Below, piece by piece: positions 1 to 8,744 of a stretch of DNA of 64,000 nucleotides. Origin of the DNA: Sporomusa sphaeroides DSM 2875 (lineage in GTDB: Bacteria > Bacillota > Negativicutes > Sporomusales > Sporomusaceae). The notes beneath the pieces were generated by a model. It saw only the letters and a list, made by a program, of their open reading frames with translations, did not search any database and was not told the origin of the DNA. How positions within the stretch are numbered: the first letter of the stretch is position 1; every line of letters begins with the position of its first letter. Both the position numbers and the translations under genes were made by a program. The DNA lies in NCBI RefSeq assembly GCF_001941975.2, contig NZ_CP146991.1, positions 1,970,524-2,034,523 of the forward strand, given 5' to 3'.

Positions 1-278
1 TTGAGAAAACCCAATTTGCCAACACCGGGGCCGAGCCTGGCATGGTAAGGTTATTTATTAATGCCGGACGAGCGCAAAGAATTCAGCCACAGGACATTGT
101 TCGCACAATTGCCGAAGAAGCTGACATTGAAGGCAGTATTATCGGTGTAATAAATATTTATGATAAATTTACCTTTGTTGAAGTACCGGAAACCGTTGCT
201 GAACGGGTACTGTCGGTTATGAATAAAAATACCATTAAAGGCTACCGGATTAATATAGAGCCGGCAAAGGGACGCTAA
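1..278 (+). CDS. DEAD-box RNA helicase, C-terminal fragment (DbpA-type RNA-binding domain)
   Basis: The gene begins upstream of the window; the reading frame is open from base 3 and ends at the TAA at 276-278. The visible part contains MVRLFINAGR, then a run ending in INIEPAKGR, which is the pattern of the DbpA/CsdA C-terminal RNA-binding domain (an RRM-like fold) found at the end of bacterial DEAD-box helicases. The helicase core itself is outside the window, so the identity rests on this domain alone. It is separated from recA by 229 bases that hold the recA promoter. Confidence 0.7.
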   Translation, partial: EKTQFANTGAEPGMVRLFINAGRAQRIQPQDIVRTIAEEADIEGSIIGVINIYDKFTFVEVPETVAERVLSVMNKNTIKGYRINIEPAKGR

Positions 279-319
279 AATACAAATACCATATAGGCAA
301 GCATCACCCGACAAGAGGA

Positions 320-348
320 TTGACAAAACGAACAAACGTTTGTATACT
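320..348 (+). promoter_or_regulatory. recA promoter with LexA (DinR) box in the spacer
   Basis: TTGACA at 320-325 and TATACT at 343-348 are separated by 17 bases, a near-consensus sigma-A promoter. The spacer holds CGAAC-AAAC-GTTTG (329-342), matching the Gram-positive LexA/DinR box CGAACnnnnGTTCG except at the last positions. LexA bound here would block RNA polymerase directly, so recA should be SOS-induced. Confidence 0.85.
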
Positions 349-354
349 GTTAGT

Positions 355-480
355 ATATATACAGCGCGTTAAAGTTTGCAGGCGGGAGGTGTGTTGGCAG
401 TGAAAGTCAGGCACCAGCGGTGCGGCATTGTCAACATGCCTCCCGCCTGTGCCTGTAAACTTCTTTAATGCTGAATATAT
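355..480. repeat. Palindromic intergenic element, family 2 copy 1 (recA leader)
   Basis: The core at about 362-473 is a long imperfect inverted repeat: left arm with GCAGGCGGGAGGTGTGTTGG, right arm with CAACATGCCTCCCGCCTG, and AAAGTTT/AAACTTCTTT further out. Its reverse complement aligns over its whole length with the element at about 52,035-52,168. It lies after the expected recA transcription start and before the recA ribosome-binding site, so it would fold as a large hairpin in the recA 5' leader. Confidence 0.8.
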
Positions 481-507
481 AGTTAGCGGGGGAGGTTTAT
501 ATTTATC

Positions 508-1605
508 GTGGATAAAGCGAAAGATTTTGAGAAAAACCGGGAAATGGACAAATTCAAAGCACTTGAAAATGCTATGCGGCAGATAGAGAAGGATTTTGGC
601 AAAGGCGCTATTATGAAGCTTGGCGAAGCGGCTGCCAAAATGAATATTGAAGTTATCCCAACAGGCTCATTACCTCTTGATATTGCGCTCGGCGTCGGTG
701 GCGTACCGCGAGGACGCGTTATTGAAATATTCGGGCCAGAGTCGTCAGGTAAAACCACAGTTGCGCTGCATATTATAGCCCAGGCACAGAAACTGGACGG
801 TATAGCGGCATTTATTGACGCCGAGCATGCTCTTGATCCGGTTTACGCCAAAAAACTGGGTGTTGATATTGACAATCTTTTAATTTCCCAGCCTGATAAT
901 GGTGAACAAGCTCTTGAGATTGCTGAGGCACTGGTGCGCAGTGCGGCTATTGATGTTATTGTCATTGACTCGGTAGCTGCTTTGGTGCCCAAAAACGAAA
1001 TTGAGGGAGATATGGGAGACTCGCATGTCGGTCTTCATGCCCGTTTAATGTCTCAAGCCTTACGTAAACTTACCGGTATTATCAGTAAGTCGCGTACTAC
1101 GGCTATCTTTATCAACCAAATTCGTGAAAAAGTCGGTGTTATGTTTGGCAATCCGGAAACAACCACCGGCGGACGTGCTTTAAAATTCTATTCGTCAGTT
1201 CGTTTGGATGTTCGTAAGGCCGATACTTTGAAACAAGGGAATGATGTTGTCGGTACCCGCACAAAGGTCAAGGTTGTTAAGAATAAAGTAGCTCCTCCGT
1301 TCAAACAGGCTGAATTTGACATAATGTATGGTGAAGGTATTTCGCGTGAAGGCAGTCTGGTGGATATGGGAGTTAGCCTTGATATTATCAATAAAAGCGG
1401 CGCATGGTTTTCTTACAATGGACAACGGCTGGGGCAAGGGCGGGAAAACGTCAAGGAATTTTTCAAAGAAAACCGGGAAATTGCCGATGAAATTGATAAG
1501 AAGATCCGCGAAACCTTACTTACCGGCGATGCCAAGCTTGATAAAACCTTAAGTCAAAGTGATGAGGTTTTTAGCGAGGATAGTGACGAGGCTTTTGAAG
1601 TCTGA
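508..1605 (+). CDS. recA: RecA recombinase
   Basis: RecA coats single-stranded DNA, drives homologous strand exchange and activates LexA self-cleavage. The 365-residue protein has Walker A GPESSGKT (about 76-83), the [10 protein letters not shown] segment and an acidic C-terminal tail, and its length is normal. The start is GTG at 508, preceded by GGAGGT at 491-496; an in-frame ATG at 544 would remove the usual N-terminal helix region and lacks a good ribosome-binding site. The last base of the stop codon overlaps the recX start, so both genes are co-transcribed from the LexA-controlled promoter. Confidence 0.97.
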   Translation: MDKAKDFEKNREMDKFKALENAMRQIEKDFGKGAIMKLGEAAAKMNIEVIPTGSLPLDIALGVGGVPRGRVIEIFGPESSGKTTVALHIIAQAQKLDGIAAFIDAEHALDPVYAKKLGVDIDNLLISQPDNGEQALEIAEALVRSAAIDVIVIDSVAALVPKNEIEGDMGDSHVGLHARLMSQALRKLTGIISKSRTTAIFINQIREKVGVMFGNPETTTGGRALKFYSSVRLDVRKADTLKQGNDVVGTRTKVKVVKNKVAPPFKQAEFDIMYGEGISREGSLVDMGVSLDIINKSGAWFSYNGQRLGQGRENVKEFFKENREIADEIDKKIRETLLTGDAKLDKTLSQSDEVFSEDSDEAFEV

Positions 1606-2051
1606 TGAATAAGAAGATAGCTGACACTGCTGTTGCGCTGTTAAAGAATAGAACTTATAGTCAGTACGAGCTTGAGCAAAAGCTTGCACAGCAAGGTTAT
1701 GACCAGGATGCAGTACATGCAGCTATTCAATATGTTACTGAGCGCGGCTATCTGAATGATGCCGCGCTTTGTGATAGGCTCCTGGAAAAATATGCTGAGA
1801 TGAATAAATACAGTGTAAAAGAGTCTTATATGAGATTAAGGCGGCGAGGTTTGCCGGCAGCTTTGATTAATGAAAGACTAATGAGTCGGGATGAGGAATT
1901 CGAATATCAGGCAGCCCTGAATTTAGCCCGCAAATACCTGGCCCGTCATGAGGATGCAATGCCGAAGCTAGTGCGCCGTTTAGCGGCAAAAGGATTTAGC
2001 CCAGGAACTGTCAGTAAAGTTTTAAAGCACCTTAGGGATATGTCACCTTGA
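1605..2051 (+). CDS. recX: Regulatory protein RecX
   Basis: RecX binds RecA filaments and modulates their ATPase and strand-exchange activity. The 148-residue product has the helical three-repeat RecX layout: YSQYELEQKLAQQGY near the N-terminus, RGYLNDAALCDRLLEKY in the middle, and RKYLARHEDAMPKLVRRLAA towards the end. The ATG overlaps the recA stop by one base (TGATG), so translation is probably coupled. The position directly after recA is the usual one in Firmicutes. Confidence 0.9.
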   Translation: MNKKIADTAVALLKNRTYSQYELEQKLAQQGYDQDAVHAAIQYVTERGYLNDAALCDRLLEKYAEMNKYSVKESYMRLRRRGLPAALINERLMSRDEEFEYQAALNLARKYLARHEDAMPKLVRRLAAKGFSPGTVSKVLKHLRDMSP

Positions 2052-2232
2052 CACCTATTTGAAAAACATTTACAATAAAATTATCCAATCGTGTAACAAG
2101 TTAAATCTAGTTAGGTAAACTTTTAGGAGAGCCTGTATGTTGATAAAGCATCAGAGCAGCTACTTTTGAAAGCGAGCTAAATATCGGCTTTACCCTTAAT
2201 TGCTATTTTGCAAAATGAAGGAGGTGGAACAT

Positions 2233-3768
2233 ATACTAGAAATTATTCTTACCGCAATTTTAGTCGGACTGCTAGGTGCTGGTGCAGGCTATTTAGTACG
2301 TAAAAATATTGCCGAAGCCAAAATCGCTTCTGCGGAAAATGCAGCCAGAAAAATCTTAGAAGATGCTGAGAAGGATGGCGAATCTAAGAAAAAGGAAGCA
2401 CTAGTAGAAGCCAAAGAAGAGATTCACAAACTTAGAAGTGAACTTGAGCGGGAAATTAAAGAACGTCGTACAGAACTTCAGCGTCTGGAACGGCGCTTGG
2501 TGCAAAAAGAAGAAAACCTTGACAGAAAAATCGATTCTCTTGAAAAGAAAGAAGAGATTCTCAGTCGTAAAGAAACTGAGTTGGATAAAAGTCAAGAAAA
2601 GATTAACGAGCTTTATGCCAAGCAACTTACTGAACTCGAAAGACTGTCCGGTTTAACCTCCGAGGAAGCCCGCAGCTTACTGCTTGCCAATGTCGAAGAT
2701 GAAATTAAGCACGAAACAGCTATGCTCATCAAAGAATTGGAGCAACAGGCCAAGGAAGAAGCGGAAAAGAAAGCCAAAGAGATTATATCACTGGCCATTC
2801 AGCGCTGTGCTGCTGATCATGTTGCAGAAACTACTGTTTCGGTAGTTTCCTTGCCTAATGATGAAATGAAAGGGAGGATTATCGGTCGTGAAGGCCGCAA
2901 TATCCGAACCCTTGAAACCCTTACCGGTATTGATTTGATCATTGATGATACACCTGAAGCGGTTATTTTGTCAGGATTTGATCCTGTTCGGCGGGAAGTT
3001 GCCAGAATAGCACTGGAAAAGCTTATCGTTGATGGGCGTATTCACCCGGCTCGCATAGAGGAAATGGTTGAAAAGGCGCAAAAAGAAGTTGAACAGAAAA
3101 TCAAGGAAGCAGGCGAGCAAGCTACCTTTGAAACAGGTGTTCATGGTTTGCATCCGGAGCTGATAAAACTTCTTGGACGATTAAAATTCCGTACCAGTTA
3201 CGGCCAAAATGTACTTAAGCATTCCATTGAAGTAGCGCATTTGGCCGGAGTTATGGCAAGCGAGCTTGGCGTGGATGTAATGTTAGCCAAGCGGGCAGGG
3301 TTGCTCCATGACATTGGTAAAGCTGTTGACCATGAAGTTGAGGGTCCGCATGTTACCATTGGTGCCGATTTAGCTAAGAAATATCGTGAGACAGCTGAGG
3401 TTATTAATGCTATTGCTGCGCATCATGGTGACGAAGAACCTAAAACCATTCAGGCAGTGCTGGTAGCGGCAGCTGATGCTGTATCTGCTGCGCGGCCGGG
3501 AGCTCGTAGAGAAACATTAGAAAGCTATCTTAAGCGATTAACACGATTGGAAGAAATCGCTGAATCATTTGATGGCGTAGAAAAGTCATTCGCTATTCAA
3601 GCAGGCCGCGAAATTCGTATTATGGTTAAACCAGATAAGATTGACGATTTAACTGCTGTTCGTTTGGTAAGGGATATTGTGAAGAAAATTGAGAGTGAAC
3701 TAGAATATCCGGGTCAAATTAAAGTAACAGTTATTCGTGAAACGCGTGCTGTTGATTATGCGAAGTAA
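2233..3768 (+). CDS. rny: Ribonuclease Y
   Basis: RNase Y is the membrane-anchored endoribonuclease that starts mRNA decay in Firmicutes. Visible in order are an N-terminal membrane helix ([17 protein letters not shown]), a long charged coiled coil, a KH domain ([15 protein letters not shown]) and an HD domain ([16 protein letters not shown]). The strong AAGGAGG at 2218-2224 fits only a start at ATA 2233, eight bases further on, which also gives the anchor the length known from B. subtilis RNase Y. The in-frame TTG 2200, ATG 2215 and GTG 2224 start before or against that site. Reading from TTG 2200 would give 522 residues. Start uncertain, function secure. Confidence 0.93.
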   Translation: MLEIILTAILVGLLGAGAGYLVRKNIAEAKIASAENAARKILEDAEKDGESKKKEALVEAKEEIHKLRSELEREIKERRTELQRLERRLVQKEENLDRKIDSLEKKEEILSRKETELDKSQEKINELYAKQLTELERLSGLTSEEARSLLLANVEDEIKHETAMLIKELEQQAKEEAEKKAKEIISLAIQRCAADHVAETTVSVVSLPNDEMKGRIIGREGRNIRTLETLTGIDLIIDDTPEAVILSGFDPVRREVARIALEKLIVDGRIHPARIEEMVEKAQKEVEQKIKEAGEQATFETGVHGLHPELIKLLGRLKFRTSYGQNVLKHSIEVAHLAGVMASELGVDVMLAKRAGLLHDIGKAVDHEVEGPHVTIGADLAKKYRETAEVINAIAAHHGDEEPKTIQAVLVAAADAVSAARPGARRETLESYLKRLTRLEEIAESFDGVEKSFAIQAGREIRIMVKPDKIDDLTAVRLVRDIVKKIESELEYPGQIKVTVIRETRAVDYAK

Positions 3769-3787
3769 AAAAATGAATTGAGCTATT

Positions 3788-3824
3788 TAAACGGCTTTTA
3801 CCTTTAGGTAAAGCCGTTTTTTAG
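3788..3824 (+). terminator. rho-independent terminator after rny
   Basis: AAACGGCTTT and AAAGCCGTTT form a stem around a short loop, followed by a T run. Confidence 0.9.
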
Positions 3825-3910
3825 ATTTTTTACCAGGAATTTAAAAGCAGGATTTAGCAGCTTCTCAGAGAATACTTGCTCTATATATACTTTTTGGATG
3901 GTGAAAATAC

Positions 3911-4432
3911 ATGCCTGAATTTAATCAAAATGATCAACAGGTTTCTGATGGGGCAAACCTGCTTATATCTATGTTGGTGCGTTATCCTGAACTTGGGACC
4001 ATCAACTTTGATCCTGAGGAAAATTCGATAAAACTTACATTTATGATTTCTGGTATTCCCACGGCCGTGGACTTTGAAAATCTTAAACGGCTTATTATTA
4101 ATAGTGTTGCGGCATATCATTTATTGGAGGATATTAAAACCAGCAGCATGGATGTTGAACTAAGTTCCTATGAGCAAGTGGCAATGTTAAGTATTACGCG
4201 GGATGTACACACTATGTCCCGGGGAGAGATCAACTTAACGATCAAACTTCTTAGAGATCGGTTTGCCGAGCGCTTGGTCGCTGACCATAATGATACCATG
4301 TTAGAAGAAGACCTCCGGCTGCAAGAAGAAGTAATAGAAGATATGCTGGAAAATATGCGCAAACAATATAATGATAATCACGGTCTTATTGGTATTCGGG
4401 AAGATGGGCGTGTGTTTGTGTTTAACAAATAG
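3911..4432 (+). CDS. Uncharacterised protein, 173 residues
   Basis: I do not recognise the family. The protein is soluble and mixed alpha/beta in the first half (GTINFDPEENSIKLTFMISG), followed by a long charged helical stretch with MLEEDLRLQEEVIEDMLENM (about 130-150). It ends with a short segment IGIREDGRVFVFNK. The start ATG 3911 has only a weak ribosome-binding site (GGATGGTG). It stands alone between the rny terminator and spoVS. Its setting suggests a housekeeping or sporulation-linked role, but nothing in the sequence shows one. Confidence 0.75.
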   Translation: MPEFNQNDQQVSDGANLLISMLVRYPELGTINFDPEENSIKLTFMISGIPTAVDFENLKRLIINSVAAYHLLEDIKTSSMDVELSSYEQVAMLSITRDVHTMSRGEINLTIKLLRDRFAERLVADHNDTMLEEDLRLQEEVIEDMLENMRKQYNDNHGLIGIREDGRVFVFNK

Positions 4433-4565
4433 CATGTCCGGTTGCCCTGCAACAATGGATGCTTGACTTTGTTGTTACTGCAATGTGCCTGTAATGGTTA
4501 TTGGTTGCTATAAAAAATGAATTTATTGAATTTGTTGTAATAATTAGATTTTTTTATTTGTGAAA

Positions 4566-4594
4566 AAAGGTATTTTTTGCCGTATAACGAATAT
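4566..4594 (+). promoter_or_regulatory. Sigma-H promoter of spoVS
   Basis: AAAGGTATT (4566-4574), an 11-base spacer, and AACGAATAT (4586-4594) fit the sigma-H consensus RnAGGAwWW-N11/12-RnnGAATww with a single mismatch. spoVS of B. subtilis is known to be sigma-H dependent. Confidence 0.75.
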
Positions 4595-4648
4595 ATCTAA
4601 TTTATAGAACTAATAATTTTTTTTTATTAAAGGAGGGCACATAAAAGC

Positions 4649-4909
4649 ATGGATGTATTGAAAGTATCAGCAAAATCTAATCCTAATTCTGTAGCAGGGG
4701 CCTTGGCTGGTGTATTGAGAGAACGTGGTGGCGCCGAGATTCAAGCAATCGGTGCCGGAGCACTTAACCAGGCTGTAAAAGCAGTAGCGATTGCAAGAGG
4801 GTTTGTAGCGCCGCATGGAGTTGATCTAATCTGTATTCCCGCCTTTACCGATATTCTTATTGATGGTGAAGAAAGAACAGCCATCAAACTGATTGTTGAG
4901 CCTCGCTAA
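4649..4909 (+). CDS. spoVS: Stage V sporulation protein S
   Basis: SpoVS is a small Alba-like protein that affects septation and coat completion during sporulation. The 86-residue product has the very conserved SpoVS features VSAKSNPNSVAGALAGVLRE and VAIARGFVAPHGVDLICIPA, and full family length. AGGAGGGCAC lies just upstream of the ATG. It is monocistronic, between a sigma-H promoter and its own terminator. Confidence 0.95.
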   Translation: MDVLKVSAKSNPNSVAGALAGVLRERGGAEIQAIGAGALNQAVKAVAIARGFVAPHGVDLICIPAFTDILIDGEERTAIKLIVEPR

Positions 4910-4927
4910 TCATTTACTGAAAGCTTG

Positions 4928-4960
4928 AAACCTGTTCATCTTGAACAGGTTTTAGTGTTT
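4928..4960 (+). terminator. Terminator after spoVS
   Basis: AAACCTGTTC / GAACAGGTTT stem with a 5-base loop, followed by a T-rich tract. Confidence 0.85.
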
Positions 4961-5045
4961 TTAATAAGTATTTTATGGCATAATATAACCATATAAAATA
5001 TCATGGAATAGTATAGATGGTATATCAGTATAAGGAGTGAAAAAG

Positions 5046-6542
5046 ATGGAACTTGAAGTCATTGCCGGCTCATTACCGGAAATTTTGTGTGATTCCATTA
5101 TTATTCATGTATCTGAAGGCGCTATGATTCCCGGTGGAACAACCGGCGCTGTAGACAAAGCGTTAAGTGGACATATAAGTGAAATCATTCGTGATATGCC
5201 GGAATGTGGTAAGTATGGTGAAACCACAGTTATACATACATTTGGTGCAATTGGTGCGAAACATGTTATTTTGCTTGGTCTGGGCAAGCAAAGTGAACTT
5301 ACGTTAGACAAAGCCCGCGCGCTTATTGCTGTTGGAATGCGGGCTGCCAGAAAGCTCCGTGCGAAAACGGTGGTAACAACTGTACCAGATACGGGAGTGG
5401 CAGAAGACTGCCAAACGGCTCAAGCTGTTGTTGAGGGGGCCATCATGGGGCTGTATCGGTTTAAACATTACAAAACCGGCAAAGAGGATTCTCCTGCCAT
5501 CGAGAAACTTGTTATTGCGATACAGGACGGCACAAAAATTGATGAATATAATGAGGCAATGCGGCTTGGCAAAATAATTGCCGAAAGTGTAAATTATGCC
5601 CGCGACTTGGTAAATCACCCGGCTCAATATATGACCCCGGCCAAAATGGCGTGGCATGCTGCTGAGATTGCCCAAAAATACGGTTTGGAACTAAGCGTAC
5701 TTGATAAAGAGGATATGGAAAAACAGGGGATGGGTGCACTGTTGGCAGTAGCGCAAGGCAGCGTTGCCGCTCCTAAATTAATTGCCTTAAAGTATGCGGG
5801 AGCTCCGGCAAAGCCAGAAGTTATAGCCTATGTCGGCAAAGGGATTACCTTTGACAGTGGCGGCATATCACTAAAACCCAGTCAAAATATGGATGAAATG
5901 AAGGGGGATATGGCTGGGGGCGGCGCTGTGTTAGGCGCTATGCTGGCTATTGCCCAAATTAAACCTAATATAAATATTTTAGCTGTTGTGCCGTGTACTG
6001 AAAATATGCCATCAGGAACGGCCTACAGGCCAGGTGATATTATTACATCGATGAGCGGGAAAACCATTGAGGTATTAAACACCGACGCCGAAGGACGGTT
6101 GATTCTGGCTGATGCGATCACCTATGCCCAAAAATTGGGGGCCACTAAGCTGATTGACATCGCAACATTAACAGGGGCGTGTGTTGTTGGGCTCGGGAGT
6201 TTTTATTCAGGTGTTATTACCAACAATCGCGAGTGGCTGGCAGCAGTCACCACTGCCGCCTGGCAAACAGGGGAAAAAATGTGGGAGCTGCCTAATGATG
6301 AAGCATATCTTGAGCAAATCAAGAGTTCAATAGCTGATTTGAAAAATAGTGGCGGCCGGCCGGGCGGGGCAATTACAGCCGGCTTATTCATCGGACAGTT
6401 TGCCGGCGAAACCCCGTGGGTACATGTGGATATAGCCGGAACATCGGATACAGATAAGAATAAGGGCTATAATCTCAAGGGGGGTACCGGGGCAGGGGTT
6501 CGGACACTCATTCAATTGGCTGCCAACCTGGGCCGGTTATGA
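5046..6542 (+). CDS. pepA: Leucyl aminopeptidase (M17 family)
   Basis: PepA-type cytosol aminopeptidases remove N-terminal residues using two metal ions. The product (498 residues from ATG 5046) has the N-terminal macro-like domain and the C-terminal catalytic domain with the M17 signature NTDAEGRLILADA, plus the metal-site segments GKGITFDSGGISLKPS and DMAGGGAV. AAGGAG at 5032-5037 sits eight bases before ATG 5046; the in-frame GTG 5037 overlaps that site and is unlikely. The stop overlaps the start of the next gene (ATGA). Confidence 0.95.
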   Translation: MELEVIAGSLPEILCDSIIIHVSEGAMIPGGTTGAVDKALSGHISEIIRDMPECGKYGETTVIHTFGAIGAKHVILLGLGKQSELTLDKARALIAVGMRAARKLRAKTVVTTVPDTGVAEDCQTAQAVVEGAIMGLYRFKHYKTGKEDSPAIEKLVIAIQDGTKIDEYNEAMRLGKIIAESVNYARDLVNHPAQYMTPAKMAWHAAEIAQKYGLELSVLDKEDMEKQGMGALLAVAQGSVAAPKLIALKYAGAPAKPEVIAYVGKGITFDSGGISLKPSQNMDEMKGDMAGGGAVLGAMLAIAQIKPNINILAVVPCTENMPSGTAYRPGDIITSMSGKTIEVLNTDAEGRLILADAITYAQKLGATKLIDIATLTGACVVGLGSFYSGVITNNREWLAAVTTAAWQTGEKMWELPNDEAYLEQIKSSIADLKNSGGRPGGAITAGLFIGQFAGETPWVHVDIAGTSDTDKNKGYNLKGGTGAGVRTLIQLAANLGRL

Positions 6543-7360
6543 TTGCTGATTTGCATATTCACTCCACGGCTTCTGATGGCCGGTTATCGCCCCAGGAGAT
6601 TGTTAAACAGGCCAGGCAGGTTGGCTTGAGTCATATTGCTATTACGGACCATGATACTGTTGCCGCCCATAAAGAGCTGCGGCGAGCTGCTGCTTTCGAT
6701 ACAGCTGTTACCAAGCCGGTCATTATTCCCGGGATAGAGTTCAGCACCGATTTACCGAAATATGAGGTCCATATTCTGGGGTATTATATTGATATTGACA
6801 ATGGTAAACTTAACGATCAATTGGAGATTATTCTCCAGGACCGTTTGCAGCGGGCCAAGGTTATGGTAGATAAATTAAACAAATTGGGTTATTCGATTGA
6901 TTACCGCCGGGTATTGACCATTGCCGGGCAAGCCGAAGCCGTAGGGCGGCCGCATATAGCCAAAGCGCTTGTCGAGAAAAAATACTTCAAAACAGTTGCG
7001 GCAGCCTTTGAACAGACGCTGGCCCAAAATGGCCCGGCATATGTTCCCCATTATAAAATGACTCCGGAACAAGTAATCCGTTTAATCGAACAGGCTGGGG
7101 GTATTGCCGTATTGGCGCATCCCGGCCTGGTCGGTAACGATGATTTGGTTATTGATTTAATCCAAGCCGGTATTCATGGCTTGGAAGTATATCATCCGGA
7201 GCACAACCAGGCAATGACAAACAAGTACCTGGGGATTGCCAACAAATACAAATTGAAAATAACAGGCGGTTCCGATTTTCATGCTATTCCCGGCAGGTAT
7301 CCTGAGGAACTGGGCAGCTTCACGATTCCGACTGCTATTGTTGAATCTTTGTCAATGTGA
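6539..7360 (+). CDS. PHP-domain metal-dependent phosphoesterase
   Basis: The 273-residue protein is a PHP phosphoesterase of the YciV/TrpH (RNase AM) type, which hydrolyses 3',5'-nucleotide bisphosphates or short RNA 5' ends. The metal-binding motifs are all visible: DLHIHSTASDG near the N-terminus, ITDHDT (about 38-43), GIEFSTD, LAHPG and GGSDFHA near the C-terminus. The start ATG overlaps the pepA stop by four bases. The exact substrate cannot be read from the sequence. Confidence 0.88.
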   Translation: MIADLHIHSTASDGRLSPQEIVKQARQVGLSHIAITDHDTVAAHKELRRAAAFDTAVTKPVIIPGIEFSTDLPKYEVHILGYYIDIDNGKLNDQLEIILQDRLQRAKVMVDKLNKLGYSIDYRRVLTIAGQAEAVGRPHIAKALVEKKYFKTVAAAFEQTLAQNGPAYVPHYKMTPEQVIRLIEQAGGIAVLAHPGLVGNDDLVIDLIQAGIHGLEVYHPEHNQAMTNKYLGIANKYKLKITGGSDFHAIPGRYPEELGSFTIPTAIVESLSM

Positions 7361-7374
7361 TACTTTTACTTGAC

Positions 7375-7400
7375 AACACCTGCAAAGGTGTTTATTTTTA
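7375..7400 (+). terminator. Terminator after the PHP gene
   Basis: AACACCT-gcaa-AGGTGTT stem followed by TTTATTTTTA. Confidence 0.75.
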
Positions 7401-7401
7401 T

Positions 7402-7430
7402 ATTATTAGAAAGAATCCCTTTCTAATAAT
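7402..7430. repeat. 12-bp perfect inverted repeat before the P-loop/Asp23 gene
   Basis: ATTATTAGAAAG (7402-7413) and CTTTCTAATAAT (7419-7430) are perfectly complementary around a 5-base loop. It lacks a T tract, is AT-rich and lies 40 bases before the next start, so it looks more like an operator or leader hairpin than a terminator. Confidence 0.6.
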
Positions 7431-7469
7431 AACTGGTTATATCTTATTATTTGGGCAGGAGGCTGGCCT

Positions 7470-8297
7470 ATGGACACCATCGCTCTGGTAGGTCCAAGTG
7501 GAACGGGCAAAAGCCATCGGGCGCTAATTGTTGCGCACGAATATGACGTTGATACAATTATTGACGACGGGCTGTTAATTAAGGACAGTAAAATTATTGC
7601 CGGCTATTCAGCAAAAAAAGAGCCAAGCAAAATTCGTGCTGTCAAACGTGCCATATTTATGGAACCTGACCATGCTGTTGAAGTTAGAGATGCAATTGTT
7701 AGAGTAAAACCTGGCCGTATTTTAGTACTGGGAACATCCAAAAACATGGTAGAAAAGATAGTGGATGTGCTGAATCTACCGCCAATCAGCCAGGTAATCC
7801 GGATTGAGGATATTGCCACTAGGGGTGAAATTGCCAAAGCGAAGGAGAGTAGGTTAAAAGAGGGGAAGCATATTATTCCTGTACCTACGATTGAACTTAA
7901 ACCGCATTTTTCCGGTTATTTGATTGATCCGCTGGATGTCTTTTTTAAAAAATCCCGCTCAAAGCAGCGGCGGAAGCTGGGGGAAAAATCAATTGTCCGG
8001 CCGACCTTTAGTTATTATGGAAAGCTGCTTATCTCCGATGCAGTAATAGCGGCAATTGTGGACTATGTTGCGACAAGCGAGGAGGCTGTTACCAAAACAG
8101 GCCAAATACATATTAAGAACTCGCAGGACAGAGAAAAAGGAATTTCGATTTCATTGGATGTAACCATTAAATATGGGCCATCGATCTGGAATGTCGTGCA
8201 GGATGCCCAAACCCGTGTCAAGCAGGTTGTTGAGTACATGACAGGCATGAACGTTAAAGAAGTAAATGTGATGGTTAAACGGTTAAGTATTGAATAA
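7470..8297 (+). CDS. P-loop NTPase fused to an Asp23/Gls24-like domain
   Basis: The 275-residue protein starts with a Walker A motif GPSGTGKSH (8-16) in a small ATP-binding domain. After about residue 180 it continues into an Asp23/Gls24-like segment (IVDYVATSEEAVTKTG through VKQVVEYMTGMNVKEVNVMVKRL), as found in envelope-stress proteins. A basic stretch (KKSRSKQRRKLGEK, about 152-165) links the halves. I know this fusion only as an uncharacterised protein of Clostridia and Negativicutes; the function is unknown. GGAGG precedes the ATG. Confidence 0.7.
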   Translation: MDTIALVGPSGTGKSHRALIVAHEYDVDTIIDDGLLIKDSKIIAGYSAKKEPSKIRAVKRAIFMEPDHAVEVRDAIVRVKPGRILVLGTSKNMVEKIVDVLNLPPISQVIRIEDIATRGEIAKAKESRLKEGKHIIPVPTIELKPHFSGYLIDPLDVFFKKSRSKQRRKLGEKSIVRPTFSYYGKLLISDAVIAAIVDYVATSEEAVTKTGQIHIKNSQDREKGISISLDVTIKYGPSIWNVVQDAQTRVKQVVEYMTGMNVKEVNVMVKRLSIE

Positions 8298-8384
8298 TTA
8301 TTGCCTGCGATTGCGTTTGACCGGCGTTTTCGACGACAAGCCTGTTTAACTTTAGTAAGATACTATATGTGAGGATGGGAAACT

Positions 8385-8729
8385 GTGGAAAACAATAGAA
8401 ATAAGCGTATTTTATTTTCCGGGTACGCAAAATTACCCACAGGAATTACAGCCAGTGAAATTTATAAAGTTATCGGCGTAGTGCTAAGTATTGATGAAGA
8501 TACGGGAACCATCATAGAAGCCGACTGTACCCTGGCCACAGCGGTAGCTCGTAATCATGTAGCCTCGATTTTAGTTGGCAAATCTATTGCCAATCCGGAT
8601 AGTCTGGTTAGAGTTGTGGACAAAACGTATCAAGGCAGCGCTAAGAAAGCAATCATTACCGCTATTCGCATCATTTATGATAAATACCGCAGTTATAAAG
8701 AGGGCCTGGCCCCCTGTACCATTGATTAA
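8385..8729 (+). CDS. DUF3870 family protein
   Basis: A 114-residue protein of the DUF3870 type. Visible features are a small beta-rich start (KRILFSGYAKLPTGITASE), an acidic middle with ADCTLATAVARNHVASILVGK, and a helical end with a Tyr-rich segment. GTG start with GAGGA upstream. It lies between the P-loop/Asp23 gene and the TauE/SafE pair, 15 bases before the latter. The function of the family is not established. Confidence 0.65.
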   Translation: MENNRNKRILFSGYAKLPTGITASEIYKVIGVVLSIDEDTGTIIEADCTLATAVARNHVASILVGKSIANPDSLVRVVDKTYQGSAKKAIITAIRIIYDKYRSYKEGLAPCTID

Positions 8730-8744
8730 TAAGGGGTTTTAATA

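Noticed and set aside
5304-5675. 123-residue antisense frame in pepA
   Set aside because: Lies fully inside the conserved aminopeptidase gene.
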